This document shows positions 42,369 to 51,571 of a stretch of 64,000 bases of DNA, piece by piece. The DNA is from an uncultured Phycisphaerae bacterium (GTDB taxonomy: Bacteria; Planctomycetota; Phycisphaerae; UBA1845; Fen-1342): the NCBI GenBank assembly GCA_937928595.1, contig CALGJV010000003.1, positions 1-64,000 on the forward strand, written 5' to 3'. The first letter of the stretch is position 1, and each line of letters opens with the position of its first letter. The notes beneath the pieces were generated by a model. The model saw nothing but the letters and a program-made list of their open reading frames with translations, searched no databases and was not told the DNA's origin. The translations under genes and the position numbers were made by a program.

Positions 42369-44117
42369 ATGCACGCCCGTGTTGCGATGACGGTCCTGAT
42401 CGGGCTCGGCGCGGTGCTGGCGACGGCCCAGCCGGCGGCGACGCAGTCGACCTCACAGCCCACGACTCGGGCGGCGGCGTTGCCGGCGGCCGTCGAGCGT
42501 GTGCTCCAAGCCGTGCCGGACGACACGCACCTGCTGGTGGTGGTGCCGAGTGTCGACACGCTGGCGCGGGGAGTCGGATCGTTCTGCAAGGCGGCCAGCC
42601 TGCCGGTGGAGGAGGAGATCTCTGCGGCGGCGCTGCTGAGCGACCTGCTGGAGGGCGCCGGGCGCGCGATCGACGCCGGCGGACCGCTCGTGCTCGCCGT
42701 GTCGGCGGAGCGGGAGGAGCCGCTGGTGATCGCGACGCTCATGAGCGTCGAGCCTCTGGGGGCGACGGCGGCGCCCACGCTCGTCCGCGGCGCAGAGGTG
42801 TACGAGCTGAAGCGCGAGCAGCTCGCGGCCGTGACGCCGGATCGCGTGGTGATCTTCGGGCGGGAGCGTGTCGACATCGAGGCCGCGCTCGGGGCGACCG
42901 GCAAGGCCGTCCGCAAGCTGACGGCGGAGCACGTGGCGCTGCTGGCGCGCCGGCAGGTCCTCCTGTGGGTGGACGTGGCGCCCTGGGAACCGACGATCCA
43001 GCAGGCGCTGAGTCTCTTCGTCCAGATGGTGTCCTTGGGGGCAGCCAGCGCCGGACCCGAGGGTGAAACCGCGATCCAGTTCTACCGCGCCCTGATCGAC
43101 CTGCTCGGCAAGGTCGTGCGCGAGGCGGACCACTACGCGGCGGCGCTCCAGGTCGACGAGCGCGGCGTGTTCTTCGAGGACCGGGCGACGTTCAAGGCGG
43201 ACGGCGCGGCAGACCGGTTTCTGGCGGACATCCGCCCGGGCCGCGGCGACCTGCTGCGGGGCCTGCCGGCCGGGGCCCTGATGACGTTCGGCGCGGAGTG
43301 GGAATCCGTGCCCGGCGCGCCGTCGCTGAACGAGGCGGTGATGCGCGCGATCGTGTCCGGCGGCGTGCTCCGCGAGCGGGTCGACGCCGAGAAGCTCGCG
43401 CGGGCGGTGGAGCGCAGCGCGGCCATGTACCGGAACATGACGGGTTTCAACGGCGCGCTGCTGCCGGGTGAGGGCGGCGGCTTGCTGTACGCCGGGCTGC
43501 ACTTCACGAAAGACGCGGAGGCCCTGTTGCGCGAGATGCGCGTCCTGATGCGGGAATCACCCGAGTTGTTCCAGGCGTGGGGCGCGCTGCCGACCGCGGC
43601 GCTCGCCTTCGAGACGGAGCTGGTGGACGGGACGCCGTTGGACTGTTACACGTTCGACTTCAGCGCCGAGGACCCGGCCATTCAGCCGATGCTGGACGCC
43701 TTGTACGGCAAGGACGCCGGTGTGTACTGTCTCGCCGCCCCGCAGGGCGCGGTGTACGCCATGGGCCCGCGGGCGCAGGCCCGGTCCCTGGCGCTGCGAC
43801 TGAAGAACCCGCCGCCCGCCGCCCTGTCGGAGGACGCCCGCTACGCGACGCTGCTCAAGCGTCTCTCGCCGCACCCGCAGTTCTGCCTCACGATCGATCT
43901 GCCCGCGACGATGCAGGTGCTCTTCCAGTCGCTCGAGAAGGCCGGGATGCCGCTGCCCCCCCTGGATTTCGGCCCGACCGCCGCGCCGCTGGCCGGCGCG
44001 GCGGTCTACGTCGAGCGGCCCGCCGTCCGGCTCGAGGTGTTCGTTCCGGCCGAGACACTCGGAACGCTGGTCAAGGGCCTCGGCGCCCTGGAGACCGCGC
44101 CCCGCGAGCCCTTCTGA
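42369..44117 (+). CDS. Exported protein of unknown function (DUF3352-like)
   Basis: This 582-residue protein has a signal peptide (MHARVAMTVLIGLGAVLATAQPA). The mature part starts by describing a substrate-free alpha/beta pattern (VLQAVPDDTHLLVVVPSVDTLARGV) that resembles DUF3352-type proteins of planctomycetes, with LLVDVAPW-like and GFNGALLPGEGGGLLYAG stretches and no catalytic motif I recognise. GAGGAG precedes the ATG. It may be envelope-associated. The next gene is on the same strand after 113 nt and has its own promoter. Confidence 0.65.
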   Translation: MHARVAMTVLIGLGAVLATAQPAATQSTSQPTTRAAALPAAVERVLQAVPDDTHLLVVVPSVDTLARGVGSFCKAASLPVEEEISAAALLSDLLEGAGRAIDAGGPLVLAVSAEREEPLVIATLMSVEPLGATAAPTLVRGAEVYELKREQLAAVTPDRVVIFGRERVDIEAALGATGKAVRKLTAEHVALLARRQVLLWVDVAPWEPTIQQALSLFVQMVSLGAASAGPEGETAIQFYRALIDLLGKVVREADHYAAALQVDERGVFFEDRATFKADGAADRFLADIRPGRGDLLRGLPAGALMTFGAEWESVPGAPSLNEAVMRAIVSGGVLRERVDAEKLARAVERSAAMYRNMTGFNGALLPGEGGGLLYAGLHFTKDAEALLREMRVLMRESPELFQAWGALPTAALAFETELVDGTPLDCYTFDFSAEDPAIQPMLDALYGKDAGVYCLAAPQGAVYAMGPRAQARSLALRLKNPPPAALSEDARYATLLKRLSPHPQFCLTIDLPATMQVLFQSLEKAGMPLPPLDFGPTAAPLAGAAVYVERPAVRLEVFVPAETLGTLVKGLGALETAPREPF

Positions 44118-44132
44118 ACCGCGGCGAGCCGG

Positions 44133-44161
44133 TTGCGCCGCGTGCGGCCGCCCGGTACAAT
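44133..44161 (+). promoter_or_regulatory. Promoter of the Mce/MlaD-like gene
   Basis: TTGCGC (44133-44138) and TACAAT (44156-44161) are spaced by exactly 17 nt in the short gap after 44117. RNA would start about 60 nt before the ATG. Confidence 0.6.
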
Positions 44162-44230
44162 GCCGGCCCGCGCGGCGCGTGCGTCCCGGTGCGTCGGCCG
44201 GCACGGCGGCCGCGTCGCGGACCGCCACGC

Positions 44231-45583
44231 ATGATGCGCCGCATCAACGACCTCGCGCTCGGGCTCACGACGCTCGGCGTGCTCGCGCTGTTCGTCGGCA
44301 CGATCCTCTTCCTGCGGCCGCTGTTCGAGAGCGGCGGGCGCATCGTCACGATCCACTTCCCGCACGACCGCGGCATGGCGCCGCTGGAGCGCGGCAGCGC
44401 CGTGCTGCTGGGCAGCTCGGTGACGGTCGGCAAGGTGCGGGACATCGCGATCCGCAAGGTGGACGCGCCGCACGGCGCGCCGCGGCCGCGGGAGGTCGTC
44501 TTCGAGGTGACGGCCACGCTGCGCGACGACGTGCGGCTGAACGAAGGCTGCGTGATCACGACGGGACAGCCCGCGGTGGGCGGGGCGGGTTACGTCGACA
44601 TTCTGAACGTCGGGCGCCTGGGCGCTGAGCTGCCGGCGGGACAGCCGGTGCGCGGTGCGCCGCCGCAGAGCCTCGCCGCGGCCATCGGGGAGCTGTCGGC
44701 TCGCGTGTTGGGCCCCGGCGGACTGCTCGAAGACTTGGAGCACGCGCTCGACCCGGCCCGGGAGGGGTCGCTCCTGCGGAAAGTGGCGCTCATCCTGGAC
44801 AACGTCCAGACCGTGACGGTGGCGCTGCGGACGCAGGCGAGCAGCGAGGACCGCGCGGCGCTGCTCGGCAAGGTCCACCAGCTCCTGGATGACCTGGCCG
44901 CGACGACCGGCGCGCTGCGCGGCGAACTGGCCGGCAGCGGCGACGCCACGGCCCTCCGCAAGGTCCACGCGGCGCTCGACCAGCTCAACATCGCGGTCGG
45001 TGAGACCGCGGGGCTGTTGGGCGAGACCCGGCCCCTCGTGCACGATACGTTGACCAGCGTGGCTCATGCGGCGCGGACGGTGGATCGCGAGTTGCTCGCG
45101 GCGCTCCGCGCGGAGTTCGACCGGACGAACCCCGACGCGCTGCTGAGCCAGGTGCATGCGGCCATGGACCGCGTGAATGCCGCGCTGGCGGACGTGCAGG
45201 TGCTCACGGACAGTGCCGGGCGGCTCGTGGCCGTGAACCGGCCGGTGCTGGAGCGCGCCGTCGGCAACGTCGGCGAGATGACGGATAATCTGCGGCGCGC
45301 CAGTCACGAGGTGTTGCTCAACCCCTCGCGGCTGATCTGGGGCCCCGGGGCGCAGCGCGAGCAGCAGCTCCTCGTGTTCGAGGCGGCCCGCAGTTTCGCC
45401 GAGGCCGCCCGCGACCTCGACGTGGCGGCGGCGCGGATGCAGAGCTTGCTGGCGAACCTCCCGCCGAGCGGCGCGCCGGGTACGGGCGCCGCGGAGGAGC
45501 TCGCCGCCATTCAGGCCGCCGTCCGGACGGCGTTCGAGCGGTTCGAGCGGGCCGAGGGGGTGCTGTGGGAGCAGCTCAAGTGA
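44231..45583 (+). CDS. Mce/MlaD-domain membrane protein
   Basis: The protein has 450 residues. One N-terminal membrane helix (about 10-32) precedes an Mce domain (about 35-145, with SAVLLGSSVTVGKVRDIAI and INEGCVITTGQPAVGGAGYVDI-like segments). A long helical region to the end (about 160-445, heptad-like Leu and Ala) could form a periplasmic tunnel or needle. Such proteins carry lipids between the two membranes with an MlaE permease and MlaF ATPase; neither is adjacent here. The first of two ATGs (44231, 44234) is used. Confidence 0.82.
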   Translation: MMRRINDLALGLTTLGVLALFVGTILFLRPLFESGGRIVTIHFPHDRGMAPLERGSAVLLGSSVTVGKVRDIAIRKVDAPHGAPRPREVVFEVTATLRDDVRLNEGCVITTGQPAVGGAGYVDILNVGRLGAELPAGQPVRGAPPQSLAAAIGELSARVLGPGGLLEDLEHALDPAREGSLLRKVALILDNVQTVTVALRTQASSEDRAALLGKVHQLLDDLAATTGALRGELAGSGDATALRKVHAALDQLNIAVGETAGLLGETRPLVHDTLTSVAHAARTVDRELLAALRAEFDRTNPDALLSQVHAAMDRVNAALADVQVLTDSAGRLVAVNRPVLERAVGNVGEMTDNLRRASHEVLLNPSRLIWGPGAQREQQLLVFEAARSFAEAARDLDVAAARMQSLLANLPPSGAPGTGAAEELAAIQAAVRTAFERFERAEGVLWEQLK

Positions 45584-45602
45584 CCGACGGGAGGGGCACC
45601 TT

Positions 45603-46706
45603 GTGAGCACGGCGACGCGGCATGCGCTCCTCGTCATCGGCGGCGGGCCGGCCGGCGCGGCCGCGGCCTGCGCTGCGCGGGCCGCGGGGCTGAGCGTGGC
45701 GGTCCTAGAGCGCGGCGCGACGCCGCAACCGGACGACTGCCCGGGCTGGCTGGGGCCTGCGGCCGTGCGGACGTGCACCTCGTTAGGGGTCGCGGCCGAC
45801 GCGGCGGGGGCGGTGGAGTTCCGCGGGCTGCGGCTGCGCTCCTGGGACCTGAAGCAGTGTGTTGACGTGCACGACCCCGAGCTGCGCGGGTGGATCGTCG
45901 AGCCGGCGCGGCTCTCGGCGGCGTTGCTGGAAGCCGCTCGACGGGCGGGCGCGGAGGTTCGCACCGGGGCCGAGGTGACGGCCCTGCACCTGGGGGAAGA
46001 TGCCGTCGCGGCGGATACGCGCGCGGGCGCGGCCGCGGAGGGGCAGATCGCGCTCCTGGCGGATGGGGCGTCCTCGCAGACGGCGGGCGCGGCGCACCTG
46101 TTGCCGGCGCAGCGGATCGCCGGAACGGGCGGCGGCGTGCTGGCCACCTGGGACGTTGCGACGGACGCGCCCGGCGTGGAAGTGCTGATCGGGGCCGGCC
46201 GGGCGCTGCGCGTGGCCACCATCGTCCGCGGTGCGGGCCGGATTCGGCTCTACGCCCACACGCGCGACACGACGTCGCCGGCAGGCACGCAACTGATGAC
46301 GCTGGTGGCCGCCGCGCAGGCGGCCGGTCTGCTGCCCGACAGCCCGCCCGGGCTGCCGCAGTCGCGGCCGCTGCTGGGCGGCACGGCGCTGGAACTCGAA
46401 TCGCACGTGGGCAAACGGGCGCTGCTGATCGGCAGTGCCGGCGGCTTCGTGGCAGCCCTCAGCCAGGAGGGCATCTACCCGGCGCTGCGTTCGGGGCAGC
46501 TCGCGGTCGAGACCGCGGCCCGGGCCCTGGCGGCCCCGCTGTTACAGGACGAGCTGACGTCGTTCGGCGCGGCCTGGCGGGCGGATCTGGCCGATTACCT
46601 CCGTATGCCGAACACGGACCTGGGTTTGCTGATTCCGCTGGTGTTCGGCAACCCGCAGATGTCGCGGCGCGTGGCCCGGGCGTTTCTGCTAGGTCAGACG
46701 TTCTGA
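45603..46706 (+). CDS. FAD-dependent oxidoreductase (geranylgeranyl reductase-like)
   Basis: The 367-residue flavoprotein starts with a GXGXXG nucleotide fold (LLVIGGGPAGAAAACAA), a C-terminal FAD motif (LLIGSAGGFVAALSQEGIYPALRSG) and a substrate-type domain between, as in geranylgeranyl reductase and related monooxygenase-like flavoproteins. GGGAGGGG stands before the GTG start. It follows the Mce gene by 19 nt. The substrate is unknown; a role in lipid or quinone modification is a guess from the family. Confidence 0.78.
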   Translation: MSTATRHALLVIGGGPAGAAAACAARAAGLSVAVLERGATPQPDDCPGWLGPAAVRTCTSLGVAADAAGAVEFRGLRLRSWDLKQCVDVHDPELRGWIVEPARLSAALLEAARRAGAEVRTGAEVTALHLGEDAVAADTRAGAAAEGQIALLADGASSQTAGAAHLLPAQRIAGTGGGVLATWDVATDAPGVEVLIGAGRALRVATIVRGAGRIRLYAHTRDTTSPAGTQLMTLVAAAQAAGLLPDSPPGLPQSRPLLGGTALELESHVGKRALLIGSAGGFVAALSQEGIYPALRSGQLAVETAARALAAPLLQDELTSFGAAWRADLADYLRMPNTDLGLLIPLVFGNPQMSRRVARAFLLGQTF

Positions 46707-46753
46707 TTTCGGCGGAAGGCCCGCTATCATCGGGAGCGGTGTGGGGACCGCGC

Positions 46754-47305
46754 ATGCGGCCAGAGGACAGGCGCTTGAGCGTGACACAGCAGGACTTGCG
46801 GATCATCCACTACCCCGACCCCCGGCTGCGCAAGGTCTGCGCCCCCGTGACCCGGTTCGACGAGGAGCTGCGCGCGCGGGTCGAGCGCATGTACGAGCTG
46901 ATGGCGGCCGGCAAGGGTGTCGGGCTGGCGGCGCCCCAGGTGGGCGTGCTCGAGCGGCTGTTCGTCATGAACCCGACGGGCGAGCCGCAGGACAACCAGG
47001 TCTTCATCAACCCGGAAATCCGCGAGCCGCACGGCTCGGTTGAAGGGGAGGAGGGGTGCCTGTCGCTGCCGGGCGTGCATGTGCGCGTGCGGCGGGCGCA
47101 GCAGTGCCGGGTGACGGCCCAGGCCCTCGACGGATCGCCGATCGACGTGGTCGTGCAGGATCTCGTGGCGCGCATCTGCCAGCACGAGACCGACCACCTG
47201 AACGGCGTACTGATCCTTGACCGCATGGGGCCCAGCGACCGAATCGCGACCCGCAAGACGCTGCGGGCGCTGGAGGAGACGCACAAGGCGACGCGGGGGG
47301 AGTGA
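46754..47305 (+). CDS. def: Peptide deformylase
   Basis: This 183-residue enzyme removes the formyl group from new proteins. All three motifs are visible: GVGLAAPQVG, EGCLSLPGV (Cys metal ligand) and QHETDHLNGVL, the HExxH metal site. The ATG at 46754 has GGGGA 6 nt upstream. TATCAT at 46725-46730 may be a -10 box. The usual neighbour fmt is not here. Confidence 0.95.
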   Translation: MRPEDRRLSVTQQDLRIIHYPDPRLRKVCAPVTRFDEELRARVERMYELMAAGKGVGLAAPQVGVLERLFVMNPTGEPQDNQVFINPEIREPHGSVEGEEGCLSLPGVHVRVRRAQQCRVTAQALDGSPIDVVVQDLVARICQHETDHLNGVLILDRMGPSDRIATRKTLRALEETHKATRGE

Positions 47306-47399
47306 GGCGGGACGACACGCCCGCCGGCACGTGGGCACGAAGCCCCGAAGGCCCGCAGCGGGGGATCGAGGGACGGAGGGATCGCGGTGTCGGGGCGGG

Positions 47400-47864
47400 T
47401 CACCGCCCGGGCGCGGCCGCCGTCAGCCCGGCGGCGCGCAGGACCTGTTCGAGCCCGGCGGCGTCGGATTCGTCGAACGCGGCCGGGGCGTGGCTGTCGA
47501 GGTCCAGCACTCCCCAGCAGCGGCCCCCGGGCTCCAGCAGCGGCACGACCACCTCGGACCGGTCGCGGGGATCGCAGGCGATGTAGTTCGGACCGAGCTC
47601 CCGCACGTCCCGCACGACGAGCGGGCGGCGCGCCCGCCACGCCGCGCCGCAGGCCCCGTGCAGCCCGATCGGCGAACACGCGGGCTTGTCGCGGTGCGGC
47701 CCCAGCACCAGCTCCTCACCGCTCTCGTGCAGGTAGAAGCCGACCCACGACACGCCGGTTGCGTGGAGCTCGTCCCAGAGCAGGTCCACCACCGCCTGCA
47801 AGCGCGCCGGGCGGTCGCCCGCCCGCGGGACGCGCACGGCGAGGGCGGCGTACGGTCGGTTCAT
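47400..47864 (-). CDS. msrC: Free methionine-(R)-sulfoxide reductase (GAF fold)
   Basis: This 154-residue single GAF-domain protein keeps all three Cys of the fRMsr family: ACSPIG, GACGAAW and YIACDPRDRSE, the last being the catalytic Cys. It should reduce free Met-R-sulfoxide, protecting against oxidation. EVVVPLLEPG and WGVLDLDSHAPAAFDE complete the GAF core. Its ATG overlaps the RNase H-fusion stop by 4 nt (ATGA), and it ends convergently with def. Confidence 0.88.
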   Translation of the reverse strand: MNRPYAALAVRVPRAGDRPARLQAVVDLLWDELHATGVSWVGFYLHESGEELVLGPHRDKPACSPIGLHGACGAAWRARRPLVVRDVRELGPNYIACDPRDRSEVVVPLLEPGGRCWGVLDLDSHAPAAFDESDAAGLEQVLRAAGLTAAAPGR

Positions 47865-48685
47865 GCGCCGTCTCCGCGCGTGCCGTGCCCATTCGAGCCG
47901 CGCACCGGCGTGAGCTGGAACTCCGCGCCGCACCCGGGGCCGCCGCAGCGCACGGTCAGGGTCGGCACGGCGGCCAGCTCGGCCGGCTCGGTGCCGTGGA
48001 TCGCCAGCAGCGTCGGCAGCAGGGCGTGGGCCGCGTGCAGGCACAGGCCCGCGGGCAACACGGCTCCGATCGTCAGACCGTCGTGCGCGGCCGCGAGGGC
48101 GGCGCACGGCCCGCCCGCCGGGCAGGCGTGTGCGGCCGGGGGGCGGCTCAGCGTGACGCGCACGAGCCGTCCGACGGCCGACCGCGGCGCGGTGCTGTCC
48201 GGCACGGCGACGGGCGGGCCCGACGCGGCCCCATCCGCGGGCGCATCGGATGTTGCGGCGGCGTCGATATCGAACACGATGACGTTCGCGCCCCGGTCCA
48301 TCGCGAGGTTCGCGAGCTCGTCGGCGCGGCGGTTGTCCTCGCGCGGCACATGCCGCACGCTCCAGCGCGCGACCTTGATCAGCAGCAGTTGGGCCTGCTC
48401 GTACAACTGCGCCAGCCGGGGGTTGCGCACCTGGTACTGGCCGGTGAGCTGGCGGACGAGGAGCTCGCTGTCGGAGTGGATCGTCAGCGGGTGCGGGCCG
48501 AACCGGGCGGCCCGCTCGAGCGCTCGGAGCAGGGCGAAGTACTCGGCGGCGTTGTTGGTCTGGTGGCCGAGGAACCAGGCGGATTCGTGCAGGAGGCGGC
48601 CGTCGTCGTCGCGGATGACGACGCCGGCGCCGGCCGGCCCGGGATTGCCGCGCGACCCGCCGTCGACGTAGATGCTGATGCCCAA
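47861..48685 (-). CDS. RNase H type I fused to a TIGR04076-like domain
   Basis: The protein has 274 residues with a TTG start (48685). Residues about 1-125 are an RNase HI domain with the four acidic residues: IYVDGGSRGNPG, NNAAEYFALLRAL, IHSDSELLVRQL and EDNRRADELAN. Beyond a linker, residues about 170-260 (HACPAGG, LPAGLCLHAAHALLPTLLAI, VRCGGPGCGAEFQL) resemble the small TIGR04076 family. I know no standard pairing of these two. The start is uncertain since no ATG fits. It lies 14 nt after the zinc-ribbon gene and overlaps msrC. Confidence 0.8.
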   Translation of the reverse strand: MGISIYVDGGSRGNPGPAGAGVVIRDDDGRLLHESAWFLGHQTNNAAEYFALLRALERAARFGPHPLTIHSDSELLVRQLTGQYQVRNPRLAQLYEQAQLLLIKVARWSVRHVPREDNRRADELANLAMDRGANVIVFDIDAAATSDAPADGAASGPPVAVPDSTAPRSAVGRLVRVTLSRPPAAHACPAGGPCAALAAAHDGLTIGAVLPAGLCLHAAHALLPTLLAIHGTEPAELAAVPTLTVRCGGPGCGAEFQLTPVRGSNGHGTRGDGA

Positions 48686-48699
48686 GCGGTGCCCGTCCG

Positions 48700-49428
48700 T
48701 CAGCTGCGCTCGATGTAGAGCACGCGCCCGCAGTTGTCGCAGGTAATGATATCGTCGCGGCTGAGCAGGGCATTGGCCCGCTCGACGGCCAGGGCGACGT
48801 TGCAGCCGTCGCACATGAACTCGTCGCGCCGCGGGTGCGTGCGGACCACGCGGGCCAGGACCTCCCCGTCATAGCGCTCGGAGACGCGCTCGAAGAGCTC
48901 CCGTTCCTTGGGCGGCAGCTTGGCGGCGGCCTCGGCGCGCTGCCGCTCGAGCAGCTCCATGCGTTGTTTGAAGGAGTTCTGGGCCTGGTCGAGCTGTCCG
49001 CGGAGGCTCTGGAGGCGGGCGGCCTCCGCCTCGACGGCGGCCTGCTGCTCGGCGACGGCCTTCTTCTTGGCCTCGACGGTCTCGTAGAGCTGGAAGAGCC
49101 GGGTCTCGAGCCGGGTGGCGTCGGCCTTCTCGTTGTTCAACTGCGAGAGAACGGCCGCGTATTCCTTGTTGGTCTTGACCGAGTTTAGGTGGTCGCGGAG
49201 GCGGCTGACGTGGGCGGTCCGGCCCTTGATCTCGACGTCGAGCGCGTCGAGCTCGACCTGGGTGTGCTTGAGGTCTTCCCGGGCGGTGGCCAGGGCCTCC
49301 TCTGCTTCCTTGAGCCGGACGGCCTGGCGCTTGGCCCCGTTCTGCTTGGCCGCGAGCTGGCGCCGGATGTCTACGATCTGAAGCTCGATGTCTTGGAGGA
49401 CGCGCAAGGCTTCGAGCTTGGCACCCAT
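48700..49428 (-). CDS. Coiled-coil protein with C4-type zinc ribbon (CT398-like)
   Basis: The 242-residue protein is a long coiled coil (about 1-175, Lys/Glu/Gln-rich heptads) ended by a zinc ribbon with CDGC and CDNC. This matches the widespread CT398-like C4 zinc-ribbon family, whose members are often next to RNase H-type genes, as here. It is thought to bind nucleic acid or scaffold a complex. It is the first gene of the three-gene minus-strand set. Confidence 0.87.
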   Translation of the reverse strand: MGAKLEALRVLQDIELQIVDIRRQLAAKQNGAKRQAVRLKEAEEALATAREDLKHTQVELDALDVEIKGRTAHVSRLRDHLNSVKTNKEYAAVLSQLNNEKADATRLETRLFQLYETVEAKKKAVAEQQAAVEAEAARLQSLRGQLDQAQNSFKQRMELLERQRAEAAAKLPPKERELFERVSERYDGEVLARVVRTHPRRDEFMCDGCNVALAVERANALLSRDDIITCDNCGRVLYIERS

Positions 49429-49566
49429 TCAGGTTCTCCGGGGGCGGGCTGGCAGGTCGATCCGCATAAGCCCCGCATTATCGCGCCGCGTGCGGCGCGC
49501 GGCAAGCCTCTTTTGACCACGCGGCGCGCGCGTCTGCCGGCGCTCGGCGGTTTTTCGCCGCGGGCG

Positions 49567-49572
49567 TACAAT
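49567..49572 (+). promoter_or_regulatory. Probable -10 box for htrA-like gene
   Basis: TACAAT lies 47 nt before the ATG of the protease gene. No good -35 stands at the standard distance. Confidence 0.4.
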
Positions 49573-49619
49573 CCGGACCGTCCGTTCCGCCCGGGGACGG
49601 CGACCCGCAAGGAGTTCCT

Positions 49620-50963
49620 ATGTCTCTGCGCCGGTTGACCTTAGTGCTGGCATGCGTGGCGGTGGGAGCCGCCGGGGCCGCGGACGAGGCGTCCCGCGCC
49701 CGGCGGCGGACGCCCGTGGTCGAGGTGTTCGAGAAGTGCCGCGACGCGGTCGTCAACATCAGCACGACCCGCGTCGTGCGGCTCCGCTCCCTGTGGGGCT
49801 CGCCGCTGGAGGAGTTCTTCGATCCCGGCCCCGCCCGCCGCCGCGAACGCCGCGTCCAGAGCATCGGCTCCGGCGTCGTCATCCATCCCGCGGGCTACAT
49901 CGTCACCAACGCGCACGTCGTGTCGCAGGCGTCCGACGTCCGCGTCGCGCTGGCCGACGAGCAGAGCCTGCCGGCCGGCATCATCGCCGTCGATAACGAG
50001 CACGACCTCGCCGTGCTCAAGGTCGACCCGCCGCAGCCGCTGCATGCCGTCACGCTCGGCCGCAGCGACGACCTGATGATCGGCGAGACGGTCGTGGCGA
50101 TCGGCAACCCGCTCGGCCTCCAGCACACGGTCACCGCCGGCATCATTTCGGCGCTGAACCGGGAGCTCCAGTTCAGCGAGGACGTCGTGTACCGCGGGCT
50201 GATCCAGACCGACGCGCCGATCAACCCCGGCAACTCGGGCGGCCCGCTGCTCAACGTGAACGGCGAGCTGATCGGCATCAACTCGGCCATCCGCGGCGAC
50301 GCCCAGAATATCGGTTTCGCCATCGCGGTCGACCGGCTCTGGGAGCTGCTGCCGGACCTGTTCGACGTCGAGCGCCGCGCCCGCGTGCGCTTCGGCTTGC
50401 GGGTCCGCGGCCCCGCGCCCACGGTCGCGGCTGTGCGATCCGGCAGTCCGGCGGCGCAGGCCGGCGTGCGGGTCGGCGACCGCATCACGGCGCTGGCGGG
50501 GCAGCCCGTGGGCGACGCGATCGATTTCTACGCGAACCTGCTGGCGCAGAAGCCGGACCAGACGATCCGGCTGACCGTGCAGCGCGAGGGGCGGTCGCTC
50601 ATGCTCGACGTGCCGCTGGAGAGCGTGCCGATTCCGGACGGGCAGAAGCTCGCGCAGTCGCTGCTCGGTTTGCGATTGGGGGAGATTCCGCCCGACGTGC
50701 GGCGCGAGTTCGACCTGCCGCCGGGGGCTGGGCTGCTGGTCGATGGGGTCATTCCGGGCGGGGCCGGGGACCGGGCGCGGATGCGGCCGGGGGACGTGAT
50801 CCTGCGGCTTGATCGGACGCCGATGACCTCGCTCAGCGACGTCGGCCTGGCGCTGGAGCGCGTGAAGGCGGGCGACGAGGTCCGGGTCGACGGGTTGCGG
50901 CTCGCGGCCGACCCGCCCTTTTTCTGGACGGTGACGCTGCGGGCGCGGGGCAGCGGCGTGTAG
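49620..50963 (+). CDS. HtrA/DegP-type periplasmic serine protease
   Basis: The 447-residue protease has a signal peptide (about 1-20), a trypsin-like domain with the triad His (TNAHVV), Asp (NEHDLAVLKV) and Ser (INPGNSGGPLL), and two PDZ domains (about 240-335 and 345-440, GSPAAQAGVRVGDRI and GGAGDRARMRPGDVI). It should degrade or refold damaged envelope proteins. All catalytic residues are present. It has no membrane anchor beyond the signal. Confidence 0.94.
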   Translation: MSLRRLTLVLACVAVGAAGAADEASRARRRTPVVEVFEKCRDAVVNISTTRVVRLRSLWGSPLEEFFDPGPARRRERRVQSIGSGVVIHPAGYIVTNAHVVSQASDVRVALADEQSLPAGIIAVDNEHDLAVLKVDPPQPLHAVTLGRSDDLMIGETVVAIGNPLGLQHTVTAGIISALNRELQFSEDVVYRGLIQTDAPINPGNSGGPLLNVNGELIGINSAIRGDAQNIGFAIAVDRLWELLPDLFDVERRARVRFGLRVRGPAPTVAAVRSGSPAAQAGVRVGDRITALAGQPVGDAIDFYANLLAQKPDQTIRLTVQREGRSLMLDVPLESVPIPDGQKLAQSLLGLRLGEIPPDVRREFDLPPGAGLLVDGVIPGGAGDRARMRPGDVILRLDRTPMTSLSDVGLALERVKAGDEVRVDGLRLAADPPFFWTVTLRARGSGV

Positions 50964-50976
50964 CCCGGCCCGCGGG

Positions 50977-51525
50977 TCAAGCCCCCGCAAGCGGGGCGTC
51001 CACGGGCAGCCGGGCCGCCAGCTCGCGAAACGCGCTCAGTAACTTGCGATGGCGGCGCTTACGCGCGCCGAAGCCGAGGGCGTCCATCTCGCGTTCGGCC
51101 GCCTCGGGCGAGAGGCCGTCGCAGTGCACGCGGTACAGCGCGCAGAAGAGAAGCGTGCGCTGCTGTCCGAGCCGACAGTGGACGAGCACTGGGCGCCGCT
51201 CGGGCGCGCGACACAGTTCCAGGAACTGGCCCGCCTGCGCGGGGGTCGGCGGGTTCTTGTGATTGAAGGGGAGCAGGACGAACGTGGCGCCGTGCGCCTC
51301 GCACACCGCGCGCTCGGCGGCTTCCCAGGCGTCCGGGTCGTGCGCGGTGCGTGAGCCGCGCAGGCTCACGACGGTGCGGATGCCGTACCGCCGCAGCAGG
51401 CCCGCCAGGTCCTCGGGCGTCGGCTGGCCGCAGCGGTACAACACGCCCTCGGCGACGACGCCGAAGTGGCGCAGACCGTCGTAGGGCGCTCGAAAGAGCC
51501 GGCGCAGCAGGCGCGGAACGTTCAC
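50977..51525 (-). CDS. Dual-specificity/tyrosine phosphatase-like protein
   Basis: The 182-residue protein has the Cys-based phosphatase loop VHCRLGQQRT (HC-x5-R) and the upstream general features IRTVVSLRG and LYRCGQPTPEDL of the DUF442/DSP4-type family. A role in protein or lipid phosphate removal is expected; the substrate is unknown. It is convergent with the protease gene 13 nt away and followed upstream by a lipoprotein gene. Confidence 0.83.
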   Translation of the reverse strand: MNVPRLLRRLFRAPYDGLRHFGVVAEGVLYRCGQPTPEDLAGLLRRYGIRTVVSLRGSRTAHDPDAWEAAERAVCEAHGATFVLLPFNHKNPPTPAQAGQFLELCRAPERRPVLVHCRLGQQRTLLFCALYRVHCDGLSPEAAEREMDALGFGARKRRHRKLLSAFRELAARLPVDAPLAGA

Positions 51526-51571
51526 GCGGCAACGCCTCCGCGGCAGCGGGGCCGGCGTCCGTCGCCGCCGG

